This document shows, one piece after another, positions 35,252 to 47,244 of a DNA stretch of 64,000 nucleotides; the first letter of the stretch is position 1, and each line of letters opens with the position of its first letter. The stretch comes from Dioscorea cayenensis subsp. rotundata (Eukaryota; Streptophyta; Magnoliopsida; Dioscoreales; Dioscoreaceae), in assembly GCF_009730915.1 (NCBI RefSeq), contig NC_052486.1, positions 20,985,589 to 21,049,588 on the forward strand. Reading direction: 5' to 3'. A program made the position numbers and the translations under genes. Under the pieces are notes generated by a model that was not told the origin of the DNA, ran no database searches, and saw only the letters and a list, made by a program, of their open reading frames with translations.

Positions 35252-37726
35252 CTAATTTCTTCTCCACTTCACCAACGACTTGAGGAAAACCATAACCTGC
35301 GGAATGAGAGGCCATTCTTTTTTAGTATGAAATTAGATGAAATGTGGATCAAGCATAATCATTGATTGATAAAGTGTGTTCTAGCCAAAAATACCAAATT
35401 TGGTAATCTCATTGATATATTATTTTACAAACTGGAATTATTTAAACAGACATTTTGTAATAATTGTTCTTTAATATAAATATATAATAAATAGTAGTTC
35501 GTCAAAATTTAGAAGTAAAAGTCTCCCTAAAAATAGTTGTAAATAGTTATACCAACGGCAGGCAACCAGATACAATAATCTGAGAACATACCTCGGAGGG
35601 GTCTCGGAGAGAATACAAAGCATTTGTATCCTTAGGTTTTGAGGACACTAAAATGCCAATGCCTCCCTTGCTTTCCTTTAAGACCTGTTATATATTTCAT
35701 CGGAGAAATATCAGTAAGTAACACAATGTATCCAGAAGTAGTAGAGTATTGATTTCGCACAGAATATAAATCTGCGTAAAAATAACCTTAAAAGCATCCT
35801 CATCGGTACGGTCATCTCCGACGTATATGGGAAGCACATCATCAGAGTTGCCCAGTGCCAATGACTCAAGAAGAAACTCGACAGCTTTACCCTTGTTCCA
35901 GTCTATCACAGGACGGACCTCAAAAACCTGAACTTGTTGTTTGAGAAGAATGCTAAGAGATTGATATATGGTCTTCAAAACAGAATTATTAAGAGAAAAT
36001 ACACCATATAAAGAAAATTACTAACCTTCCGTCCATTTGTCAACTTCAAACGAGGGTAATTCTTCAAAATATTCTCAACATGACGAGCAACCACAGGCCA
36101 ACTCTGGGAGCCATTGAAAACAATATTTGTGATGTAAGAGTCCAAGGTTATAGAAATCACAAAGTTCACAACATAAATATGATTTGATACTATTAATTAA
36201 ATTATTTGCATTCACTGTAATAAAAATATTATGATGCATAAAAACCTATGATGTGATGATATTTAAATATTGCTTTGAGCATTGCATGCATAGCAGCCGC
36301 TCACCTTCTTATCTACAAGACGATAATGTACAGAAACACAAAATTTGTTATTCTCCACTGTTGCACCATTAATTCCTTTAGTAATCTCCACAAGGGATCT
36401 AAAGACCTGAAATACCAGAAAATTTAACTTGTATGTGCGTGTATATACACTTCTTATGTTTTTTATTCAGTTGAACTTTTAATTAATTGATCATACCTCT
36501 TCTATCATAGGTAAGAACTCACTCGCAGGCTGGAATAGGTTGACCTCCTTACCCTGCAAAGATCATAGGTAATCAGATATCAGATACAAATATATAACGT
36601 TATCAAGTAGCTTGGCCGATTAGGTATTAACTTTTAGAACACAATGATTCAAGCTGACGACGAATATCTATGAAAATAAATCTAAGAGAGCTACAAAAGA
36701 AATACAGTGCATATCTCACCTGCTTGTCAGTGGACCTAATACAGTTTTGATGGTTATTAACAAACGAAGAGTCCCTGACTGGGCCCATTATATCCATTCC
36801 ATGGCTACCGGCATAAAACAGCTCCGTCAGGCCAACAAACTCATAGACCTGGATGTAAAAAATGCAGGAGACTTAGATGCACAAACCATACAAACTCCAC
36901 AATTACATTGGGAAAATTGAACCACCAGTTCAATTTAAGCTAAAATTGACATGCAGAAATTGTCCAAATGAATGTCAATTGCAAATTGGAAACCCATGAA
37001 AATAAAAGGCATTGGATTTTATTAGTACCTTGTCACGTGACCTCCCACTGATAATGGCAGTTGGGAAATATCTAGCAACGTCCCGCACAGCTGCACGCAT
37101 CTAGAATTTGATCAAGGCATCAGCAGCAGGAAAAAAAACAAAGAACAAGAAAAAAAAATGAAACTATCCGGTCAATAAGTGTCCAAAAATAAATAAAAAA
37201 ATTTACCACTGGCGACATAAAGGCAAGCTCAGGATTGTCCACAATAGGGGATAGTGTCCCATCATAATCCAAGAACAAAGCTAACTGCTTTCCTTTTGCG
37301 TTTGATGTGATTTGATCAAACGAAGTCAAAGCTGATGGAAATTTGAGCTGCATACAGAGACACTGAATTTATTTAGATAACAATATATAAAGAATAATGC
37401 TTCTAGGCAAAGTGCGGGACTACACGTACCATCCAAATGCAATATGCAGGATCAATTTCATCTTGTGGAATCTCAGAGCTAATATCCTTGTTCAGTTTCT
37501 TGGGAGGTGGGGAGGAAGATATCATGGCATCCAGCCAAGCATTGTCATGAGTATCATCAAGTTTACCAGGAATAGCTTTTCTTCTAGGAATTGCTAAGTA
37601 CATAGCAGAGGAATATGCTGATGCCGGTGGCGAGCATGGCAGCAGAAGAGATGACAGGCCCAATCTTGATTTGTTTACAGGAACCGAATCAGTAAGAACA
37701 GGGGAACTATGATTTTTCAAATCCAT
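35252..37726 (-). CDS. TPP: Trehalose-6-phosphate phosphatase, ten coding exons
   Basis: Dephosphorylates trehalose-6-phosphate to trehalose, lowering the T6P sugar signal. Exons on the minus strand, in order: 37430-37726, 37207-37347, 37029-37100, 36720-36848, 36497-36553, 36305-36406, 36026-36103, 35787-35927, 35592-35684, 35252-35296. All are multiples of three with GT-AG introns, giving 384 aa, the usual plant TPP size. The HAD-fold motif [11 protein letters not shown] is in exon 2 (nucleophile Asp is the first D), I-I-S-G-R-S-R-D-K in exon 3, A-G-S-H-G-M-D-I in exon 4, V-S-V-H-Y-R in exon 6 and [11 protein letters not shown] in exon 8. The N-terminus [12 protein letters not shown] is typical of one plant TPP subclade. 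No breaks. A non-coding leader exon near 40.8 kb is likely. Confidence 0.95.
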
Positions 37727-40700
37727 TGGATTCAGGTAGCCTCACTAGATTGTGCAATGTGACTTGAGGATATCAATCAGAATATCTACCCAACCCTTTT
37801 GTCTATGAAAAACCACTTCTTCAAAGTTTTCTTATCAGTGCAGTTGTGCGTGCAGTCCATCAAGCGGAGGCTCCCTGGGAACTGATAGCAGTACACAAAT
37901 TAAAGGAAGAGACAAACTTAAGAGTACAGCATCTAAAATTACTACGAAGATTTTATGAATACCTTCTCATTGCCAGAACTATTAAGCATTTATTGAGGGC
38001 AATCAGACATTTGAACACCCAACACTACTGAGAAATAAAAATTTGCAGATAAGCAAGATCTGGTATCCCCTTTGAGTTTTAACCGCAGAAACTGCAAGGT
38101 GAAGGTAGATTATAAATCTTGCCAAGAACTCATGACTAATATATATCTAGCATGTAGAAGATACAACAAACTTTAAGGAAACAGGGTAACGATGTAATAC
38201 ATAAGAAAAACATGAAACAGGGCAAAGCCATAACCCAGTACCTGCAAAATCAAGAAAGAACAGCTAGCACAACCAAGTTTAATGATTAAGATACCTAAGT
38301 GGAATATATGGCATCAGCATTTAGCATTCTTGCAGAGGCCACAAAATGAATACCTAATATCTAAAAGAGGGATTATTTGTGAAGTCCAAAAAAATAAAAT
38401 AAAAATAAAAATAATTGAAGAAGAAGAAGAAGAAGAAGGAACAACTCTTCTTACATGGTTACGCAATTCTAATGTTAAGTGCGAAAAAGTCAATGCGCTG
38501 AATTAAATAGGTAGCTATATAAGATTGTAAATAAGTCAAGGAAGACACAAGAAATAATTATCTACACTGGTCTAAATGTTATAAATAGTAAATACAGTCA
38601 TCAACAAGATTTGAACTTAGACAAATACAGTCATGATCCCAAAAGAGAGGGTTAATACTCACTTGGAAACTCGCATCCAAGAAACCCACCTATGGAGAAG
38701 CAGGAATTGGATACGGGGCTGAAACGTCAAGATGTTATCTCTAAAGTTAAGAAAATATATACAGTTACATAAATATTTCCCGAATCCAGCAATACTGACA
38801 CCCCAAATATTGATTGTCTAACAAAAGACAAAACCATACAACAACAGCAACGAAAGCCCAGTGTCCGATGTAATATATTTGAGTGACAGCTCAACTTTGG
38901 AAAGCGTTCTACTCATTTTATAACTTCATGGATGTTAACTACTTGAATGCCCCCAATAAAGAAAGAAGTTTCCACGATGTATTACTTTACACAAAACCTA
39001 AAAATATAAACATCGCGAAGAATCTCTTTTATCAAATGTCGGGCAGCAAACACTTAACTAATCCCAAATCCCATCATTTAATAGAATAGAGCGTGGGCAA
39101 TGTGAGAATTTAAAAGTTGTTATCTTATCTGGTAAATATGTGGGAAGAGAAACTAGTTTGATAGTTCACAAGTTCTTGTTCGACCTGCCCTAAGTCATTA
39201 GCTAAGCCTGTTTCGTCATTGGACCGGTCCAGTGCATTTGGCAGACTGCCCTTATTGCAAGACAGGCTGGCGTTTACCATGAAGTGACGCATCCTAAGAG
39301 TGAAAAAAATAAGTACTATACAAACTTCAAAAGACAGCAGCCACGCTTTACCATTGCCCTCAAAAAGCGTTAGAGCTGCCACTCGGATAGCTTCATTCAA
39401 TCACACCATAAAGTAGTCAAACTTAATAGCTCTGTTTGTTAAAAGTCCCAAATTTATTCAACTTGGAAAATACCAAGAAAGTTAGCAAATATGATGTCAG
39501 AATAATCCAAAATAAACCCTAAATACCATTCGCTCACATTGTAAAGCAGTCAAATTAAATAGCAATATTTGGATTTTTTTTTTTTTACAAAATGTGAATA
39601 AATCATGTGTCACATATAGCATCTAAACGTTACCTAAATTAATATTCAAATTTGTCTTTTCAATATAACACATGCATCTTATATTAAAAATAATTTGTCA
39701 ATAAACTAAAAAATTATTAATTTTATAACTATTTTAAATATTAAAAAATAGAAACTTATAAAGCCGTCAAAATATATAGCACTATTTGCAACAACTTCAA
39801 AGGTTGAAAAAATAAAATAAAATAAAATTTTCATATTAATATAAATGAAAGGATATTCCATAACACGATGAAGAAATTGGTATAAAAATAAAAACAATTT
39901 TTTTTTAGGGCAATGGAAAAAAGACTTTTATGGTAATATTAAAATTTTTTCATTAACTCACAATAATTATTTTCATAAAAAATCAATAAAAAGAAAGAAG
40001 AAAATAGGGAACATGGAATATCTACCAAGCATCGTATTTAGACCAGAAATCCTCCTCTCAAAGGTGAAGAAAGCGTCTGTTTGATTAAAAATAATCAAAT
40101 AATTTCTTTTGTGAAACAATCAACAATATTTTTCAAAAATTTTCATCCACTCATCTCACCTTAAAAATTAAGAAAAACAAAGACGGTGACAATGATACAT
40201 AAATTAATACCAAAAATAAAAACATCAATGTCTGGGTAAGATGGCAGCACCAACAAACATACAAAAACATAAAGAAAAAAAACTTAAAATAAATATGACG
40301 AGGGTGATGATAGCAGTGATGATTAAGACTAATAAATACAACAAAATGGCAAAGGTTCCCCTCATGGAGCTATACAGATTGGAACACAAGACCAAGAGGA
40401 CCCCCAGGTGGGGCTCCCGTCCTTTTTACTTGTTTTGGTTATCTTACGTCTCACATGGAAGCAAAAAGAAGATGCAAGTATTTGCCCAGCAACAACAACA
40501 ACACCACCATCTCGGAAATCATTTCCCATTCCGGAATCCAACCCCAAAGACCACCATTCACCATTGTCGGTGATCCCACATCCCATTCACAACTCCAGGA
40601 TCCATCAAGATCCCAGTCCGATCAATCGAGATCTCAAACAAAACTAAGAATCAAACAACAAACACCAATGCATTTCTATACTGGGAATCAAAACAGATGA

Positions 40701-40740
40701 AAAACATAGAAAAACAAGAAGAATATCATTAAGATCATAC
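37727..40740 (-). other. Probable TPP leader intron and 5' flank
   Basis: No coding region was recognised. A donor-type site, ATTAG then GTATGATC, lies at 40740 on the minus strand. The stretch is A/T-rich with a short (GAA)n at 38417-38437. If the leader exon at 40741-40895 belongs to TPP, most of this is a ~2.9-kb intron in the 5' UTR, with the acceptor not determined. Confidence 0.5.
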
Positions 40741-40895
40741 CTAATATGGAAATCAATAAGATCCAGCGTCGCAAAACCTAGAGAAGAACCCCAACGATGC
40801 ACGGCCGCGACCAAACCCAAGCGAGGAACCAGGGATCTCTCTCACCACCGAGAGCGATGATGGAGAAGAGGGCGAAGGAGCGAAGAGAAGAGAAG
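40741..40895 (-). other. Probable non-coding leader exon of TPP
   Basis: On the minus strand a TATA box is followed about 30 bp later by CT-rich, GC-richer sequence typical of a plant 5' leader, ending in an ATTAG/GTATGATC splice donor at 40740. The open frame across it starts upstream of the TATA box, so it is unlikely to be translated. Assignment to TPP rests on strand and proximity; there is no transcript evidence. Confidence 0.5.
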
Positions 40896-40923
40896 AAGAG
40901 AGCTTCAATGGCGGTGGTATGTG

Positions 40924-40932
40924 TTTATATAG
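40924..40932 (-). promoter_or_regulatory. TATA box
   Basis: CTATATAAA on the minus strand, a near-perfect plant TATA box about 30 bp upstream of the proposed leader exon. Confidence 0.65.
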
Positions 40933-41031
40933 TTCTCGCGAAGGAGGAGGAGGAGGAGGCGTGACCCGCAAGCCAAAAACGGTGTAGTAAACACACTCAC
41001 CGACTTATTGAGACTCAGCCTATATCCTTTT

Positions 41032-41041
41032 GACACGTGGC
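41032..41041. promoter_or_regulatory. G-box / ABRE (GACACGTGGC)
   Basis: A perfect ACACGTGGC core about 100 bp upstream of the TATA box. bZIP and bHLH factors bind such sites; ABA or light control of the downstream gene is an inference. Confidence 0.55.
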
Positions 41042-42129
41042 GTTAGCCACTTGGACTGACCAATGGATGGTTGGTATTTGGGAAGGGTGAGATTTTTGGG
41101 TGAGTTTTTGGAGTTGATTCTGTTTTAACTGCTGACTCGGAAACGCGAGGTTCTCCGTCATCTTAGTTCAATATAATACCAGAAATATATTGGTGGAGTT
41201 TTGTGAAACACCCCTCTATAAATATGAAAATTTAAACGGGGGTTATTTTTCATATATACATAGATATATATATATATATACTACTTGGGTAAATTTTTTT
41301 GAGAAAAATTACTGTATTATGATCAATTTTTATTTTTATCACTGCGTTTCAATTTATATCTTTTTTGGTCATCATGTATCTGATTTTTCTTCACGGAGAT
41401 CACTCAGGGAATTCTGGTCAATTTGATTAACGTTGTCTTTTTTTACTTGTCAAATTTTATAGGTTTTCTTTGTCTTTTTATTTGTCCATTAGAAATTTAT
41501 AAAACTTTAAATATTATTTTTTTTCAAATTTATCTTTAATATTTAATATATTTCTACAACTTTCACTAAATTATATTCAGTTATATATTTTTTTAAGTAG
41601 TATTTTAAATAAAAATAATCTTAGAAAATTAATGTAATTTTTATAAATTTTAAATTACCAACTAATTTTATTCAACTTTTTTAATCTAGTTAAAATGAAT
41701 AAATAAAAATAATTGAAAAGAATACTTTGAAAAATTATGAAATTATACTTTTATCGTCATGAATCAATCACTCTAGTCATTTTGTATAAGTTTTTAATAT
41801 TTATTATTAGTTTTCACTTGATTCAAACAAGCAAAAAAAATACAGAATATTAAAAATATAGCACTAATTTAGATGTTTAAGATAACATAAATTTTGAAGT
41901 ATAAATGGGACCATTGGGTATAGAAAATTTATAAAGTTTTTTTTTACTTTTTTTATCTGTCTGTATGGTTAACTTAAAATATTGGTAATTTAAATCTGAA
42001 ATTAGAAAAATTTTTGAAGGGTGAAAATGAAAATAGAATTTAAGAAAAGATGATTTGAGAAGTTTACAAGGGGGCAATGAGTAAAAATTATGGCATTTAG
42101 AGAAAAGTCGTCGCTTTTATGATTGGGTG

Positions 42130-42267
42130 GCCACGTCAGCACCACCGCCCCGCAGGCTTGAGGACAAACCCTAGGTTTGGCCTGGCGTTAAACCACTCGC
42201 CATCGGCGGCGGACACGTGGCGGTGCATGCACTACTTAAGGTCACGTGAGAGGGAGGGTGTATAAGA
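42130..42267 (+). promoter_or_regulatory. Promoter-like island without a visible gene
   Basis: A GC-richer segment in AT-rich surroundings carries CCACGTCAG (42130-42138), GACACGTGGC (42212-42221), the RY-like GTGCATGCAC (42224-42233), GTCACGTGAG (42241-42250) and a TATA-like TGTATAAGA (42259-42267). ABRE/G-box plus RY is the arrangement of seed-type promoters. No coding exon follows within several kb on the plus strand; it could be distal TPP regulation or the stranded promoter of a lost gene. Confidence 0.45.
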
Positions 42268-43475
42268 GCCCCTTAGCTTATTTCAACTTATTCCCCCAAA
42301 AATAATAAAAATAATAATATATATATAAGGTTGAGTTTTGTGGGGGACATCTAGTTGTTTGGGACGTTCCGGTTTGGGACAATCCGGGGACGTTGGATTA
42401 GCATTCAATAGCACCTCTCACATCCCCTAAATCACTGCCCCTCTGTTCTTTGAGATGATACTAATCCACAGATACTAATATCTAAACACCTCTGTTTTTT
42501 TTCAATTATTCTATATCTTATTTTTTTTAAAAAAATCGCTATGGTCATCAGTAGATGGCGATTATATATATATATATATATATATTAAAAATAATGTTTG
42601 TAAGAAATTATAAAATATAATTAATTTTTTTAAATATCAGCCTGAATTTATTCATACACATGTTTTTCAATTAAAACAACTCTAATAATTTTTTATTTAC
42701 TAATTGTACTATTCTAGAAGCAAGTTTTCTATTTTCTCAATATTTTAAAATATAAGTCTCAATTAAATAAATTTGGCAAAAAATATTCTTATGCTTTGAT
42801 CTTCAATATATATATATATATGTATGTAGACGCACACGAAAGTCTAAGTTTGATTTTTGAAATAGCTATTTTATTGGTTAATATTGAGTGGTCGGTGGAG
42901 ATATGTTTTTACACCACACATAAAACCTTTTTCTTTTCCACACTAAATTGCTATAAATTATTTTTATATTTATTATATATATATAGGTTTTTTTAGTATA
43001 ATAATGTAACTTATATGAATAATTATGCACATCAATATCAACCTTGAGTGTAAACATATAGAATGACTTCCAAGTGAATTGGAGAATAATAACATATATT
43101 GAATTTAATTATAATAGACTTTATAGTATTAATGTAACTGTTCTAAGTCAAGCAAAAACTCGGCTTATGTAGTTATGTGACCAAGTCTAGAAATAAAGAA
43201 ATAGATTTTTTTTTCCAAAATGCAATAAATAAATTTATTGTTTTAAGTCAAGCAAGAATTGGGCTTATGTCAAGTCTAGAAATTATAGATTTTTCTAAAA
43301 TACAATAAATAAGTTTTGTATAACAATACTTGAATGGTGTATATATATATTTTCATTATTAAAGAAAAAATAAATAAAGTCAACCATTGGATAGACCAAT
43401 AGTATGACACCAAAAATATAAAGGGAGGTTAATTGTTCAAATCTCTCCGCCAACAGTACTGTTCATTGTAATATT

Positions 43476-43615
43476 CATACACTGTTCACCCGGGATTTCT
43501 ATACTATTATCATATTATACATACACTTTATATCAGGGTTTCAGTACTATTCGGTACTGTTTATATTCATATAAAAAGGCTGATTGTCGTCTATTATTCA
43601 AAAAAAAAAAAAAAA
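43476..43615 (+). mobile_element. SINE-like retroposon, family D copy 2
   Basis: Begins CATACACTGTTCACCCGGG, carries TTTATATTCATATAAAAAGG and ends TCGTCTATTATTC plus a 16-base poly(A). It is the same ~130-bp sequence as 1279-1411 in the opposite orientation. No clear target-site duplication was found. Confidence 0.7.
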
Positions 43616-44945
43616 TAAATAAATAGACATTTTGATGTTAAAATATTTAAAATTAAAAAGAAATTTAAGATATCTCAATGAAATTTTTTTGGTATGAAGT
43701 TATAGAATCCAATATTTGAAATGATAATAGTTAAAACTCACTCCATAATTTATCTAATTTTTTTCCAATAATTAATCTCTAAATTTTTTCCAATAATTAA
43801 TTTTTTAAGAACGTAAAAAAACTTTTAAAAAAATATATATAAAAATAAAAATAAAAATAAGTCACATCTAAATTTAGTGCACGTAGGGAATGGCGACATC
43901 ATGGGGAGCCATGTCATAAAGTACATGAACAATGCCTAATTCACCAATCAAATCAAATCTAGTGAAATGAAATCAAGGTCATATTAATTGAATATCAATA
44001 ACGTGTTAAATAAAAATCAATTACTAAAATTTTCTTCTTTTCCCAAAAGTCTAGCAACTTGCAAATGTGGACGGTGGACCAAGTTGATTCAAGTCCTCAT
44101 TTCCAATGACTTCTTCACACTTAAATTTAATAAATTTATAATATTGTAATCAATTAAAAAATAGCTTAAATTCAATAATATATATAATATTACCATAAAA
44201 AATCTCTAATTTCTAGTAAAACTTTGGCTATTGAGTAGAGTGGAAGAAAAGAAATATGAGAGTTTGAATTTTTTATATTAAAATTTTTAAATATTAAAAA
44301 GTTAATTATCATTCTCCATTTATGTAAATCAATTTGAAAGATGAGTTGGTGGAATATAATTTAAAAAAAATAAAAAAATTAGAAAATTATAAATGAGAAA
44401 AAAAAATATATATATATATATAATAAAATAAATAAAAAAAAAGATCAATTCCAACAGGGATCCAACAAGGCCAGGTTGTCCCGAAGTGGGCCGGGGATGT
44501 GACCCAGTGGGCCCCAGAGACAGCCCAACAACTCCAACTGCCTTGCGACTCGGTAACCGCACCAACTTTTTTGACCTAACTGATTTGACTTGGCTAACTT
44601 GGCACGTGCTCATTGGTTCCTTTTCAAACATTTTACTTTTTCTTCTTTGGTGGGACCCTCTTGTCGTCTTGATGTAACCACTTGCAACGTTGCTAGTCTA
44701 CTACACTCGAAATTTCTCTGCTTTTATTATTTATTAATTTTTTTAAAAAATATATTTAAATTATATAACGTAAATAATTGAGATTCTTTTCTTACGTGCG
44801 CCTGTGTGTGTATATAAATTGGTCAGATTGAATGAAAAGTAAGTGCATGCATATATAATTCAATAAAATAAATTTATATTAAAAATAATTATACTTAAAT
44901 TTATATATTTGAGAGCTAAAAAGCTATTATTGATTGAATAATTTA

Positions 44946-45186
44946 TTTTTTTTTTTTTTTACAAAGCCGATAAGTAACAAATGGGTACAGAGATGTATCA
45001 TTTATAGTGATTTAACTATCATCCTAAAACAACTGTGGAAGGAAGAACAAGAAGTATATCTCACACAGAATTCTCACAAAGGATAACTCAATAAGTGAAT
45101 TGTAATCTAAGTGGTCTCGAATTTTCTCGAAGTCGAGACATTTCAAACACAACCACAAGTGATTATCAGTGGCTACCCACTGTTTC
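44946..45186 (-). mobile_element. tRNA-derived SINE-like retroposon, family B copy 2
   Basis: A 241-bp insertion flanked by TTGAATAATTTA (44934-44945) and TTGAATGATTTA (45187-45198), a 12-bp target-site duplication with one mismatch. On the minus strand it has an A-box-like TAGCCACTGATAA, a weak B-box-like region and a poly(A) tail seen as a T-run at the left. It shares its layout and termini with 29644-29952. Confidence 0.7.
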
Positions 45187-45298
45187 TTGAATGATTTAAA
45201 TTCAATAATCTTGTTTAACTAAAAATTAATACATACCAATATGCAAGAACCCTTCCAATAAATATATTAATTAAGTGGAGACTAGATTTTAATTAATT

Positions 45299-45304
45299 AA
45301 ATAA

Positions 45305-45345
<41 letters not shown>

Positions 45346-45379
45346 TTAATATTAATATTAATAAAAATAATAATAATAA
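45299..45379. repeat. (AAT)n microsatellite
   Basis: A run of AAT/ATT triplets, slightly interrupted, with an ATTAAT sub-block at 45343-45361. Confidence 0.9.
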
Positions 45380-45645
45380 ATGTTGTTTAAAAATAGATTG
45401 ACGACGTGGTTATCACGGCTTGACTCGGAGCTGACAAGGATGACCGGCGAGTCCATGTTCTACAACAAAACATCATCATTCCAGAACAGTGGACTTTGTT
45501 TTATATATATATATATATATATACATACATATATTCATATAAATATATCTATATTAAAATGATTAGCATCTGAAATTAAAGACCATTTATTTTTAAAAAT
45601 TTATTTGATTATAAATTTCATAATTGTTAGTTAGACTATTTATTA

Positions 45646-45920
45646 CTCCCTATGTTCCATTTTATCTGTCATAAACCCATGTTCATTTTTATCAGTCATT
45701 TTTAAACTTCAAAAAATATTTATTATTTTTTTTCCAAAATTACCCTAACACTCTATTCAATTTTTTTTCTTAAAATTTAATATAAAAGATAAATGTGAAG
45801 ATATAAATTAAGGGTAAATTTAAAAATATAACTAATTTTTTATTAAATCATGTAAAATAACCAATTTTCTTAGTATGCGAGATTCAGTTATTTATGATAG
45901 ATAAAAAAAAATGGAGGGAG
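45646..45920. mobile_element. Stowaway MITE (Tc1/mariner-type)
   Basis: 275 bp with ~30-bp inverted repeats: CTCCCTATGTTCCATTTTAT at the left and the reverse complement of ATGGAGGGAG at the right, continuing into the matching TATC(T)xTCATAAA. It is flanked by the TA duplication at 45644-45645 and 45921-45922. The CTCCCTCC terminus and TA target are diagnostic of Stowaway. No coding capacity. Confidence 0.85.
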
Positions 45921-45924
45921 TATA

Positions 45925-47213
45925 TTAGAATAGTCTTTTGTGTCAATGTATGTGAAATTTCTTATGTGCAGTGCTTTCAAGTAATAATAGATTTTTTTTT
46001 ATATAAATTAAATTAAATACATACACAAATGAGAAGTTAATACCTTAATCTATTTGTCTTTACTCTGCATAAATTGAGATTTAAACCTGTTTTTTTACAA
46101 TGACACAAAAACTCCATATAAAAAAATTTGATGCCAATATATCAAAAAGTCATTTGCCAAATAGAGTACGCAATTTATTTTATTTTATCGTTATATATAT
46201 ATTACTAACAATATGGACTAGTTACTATACATATCTATTTTTTTATATTTATTTTTTTATCACATATACCCATTATTTAATTTATAAAAAATATATCAGT
46301 AAGTTATTACCTGCCATCTCTTTACAATTAATAAATACACATGTATTGAAAAAAAGAAAAAAATATATATTAATCATACATTATCATTTTGAGATTAATA
46401 AATGACATGATGAATTTTATACTTGAAATACACATTTATTAGTTCATTTTTCTTTATCATTCATATTTAATGCAAATCCTACTATTTTGATTTGAAAATA
46501 TCACATCCTTTTCCTCACAACACAATCAAAAGAATGAGACTTAAAAATGAGAATTGATTGACAAATAATTATATCCTATATTTAAAAAAAAAAATAAGAA
46601 GCATGAAAACTTACACTCTAGTGTCTCATTCAAATCAAAACCAAACAATAGTAATGAATATAAAGATCAAAGACATATAATGTAAATGAATCATTTATCT
46701 TCAACCATAAAAATTATTTCAATTACTAAAAAATTATAAAGCTTGTCCATGGACACAACTAGGAATATACAAGAGTTAAAAAGAACAAGGTAGATATCAT
46801 ATCATATATGAAGCATTATTTATATCATCAACCTTCATTGAATATAATCAAGTTGATATAAATAATGGAATAAAAAGAAAGACTTAAGTAGGTTGCTACA
46901 ATTAAAAACAATTATGGAATAATTATTAGCATTAATAATGGAATGGGACTTTTGATAAATGTTGGGATGTGACTTTAATATTTAAGATTCTAGTTTTCTT
47001 GTCATCATTTCACCTAATGAGACAATTTAATAAATACTAAATGGTAATGGAATTACTAAAGAGAAGGGGTGCATACTTAGCAAGAATTGAGTGATATTAA
47101 AAAAATGAATAATTCTACATCATTAAACTAGAGCATAAAGATAAAATAAAAGCATGGGCCAGTAACATGGATAGACAACCAAAATAATAATACAAGAAAA
47201 ACAAAAACCAGAC

Positions 47214-47244
<31 letters not shown>

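Larger units (their letters stand above)
41160..44900. other. AT-rich intergenic DNA
   Basis: No gene was recognised. It includes a promoter-like island (42130-42267), a SINE-like copy (43476-43615) and a GC-richer patch with GGGCC motifs and a CACGTG site (44460-44611). Confidence 0.65.

Noticed and set aside
40753-40971. Pro/Ser-rich minus-strand frame
   Set aside because: It starts upstream of the TATA box and spans the probable untranslated leader.
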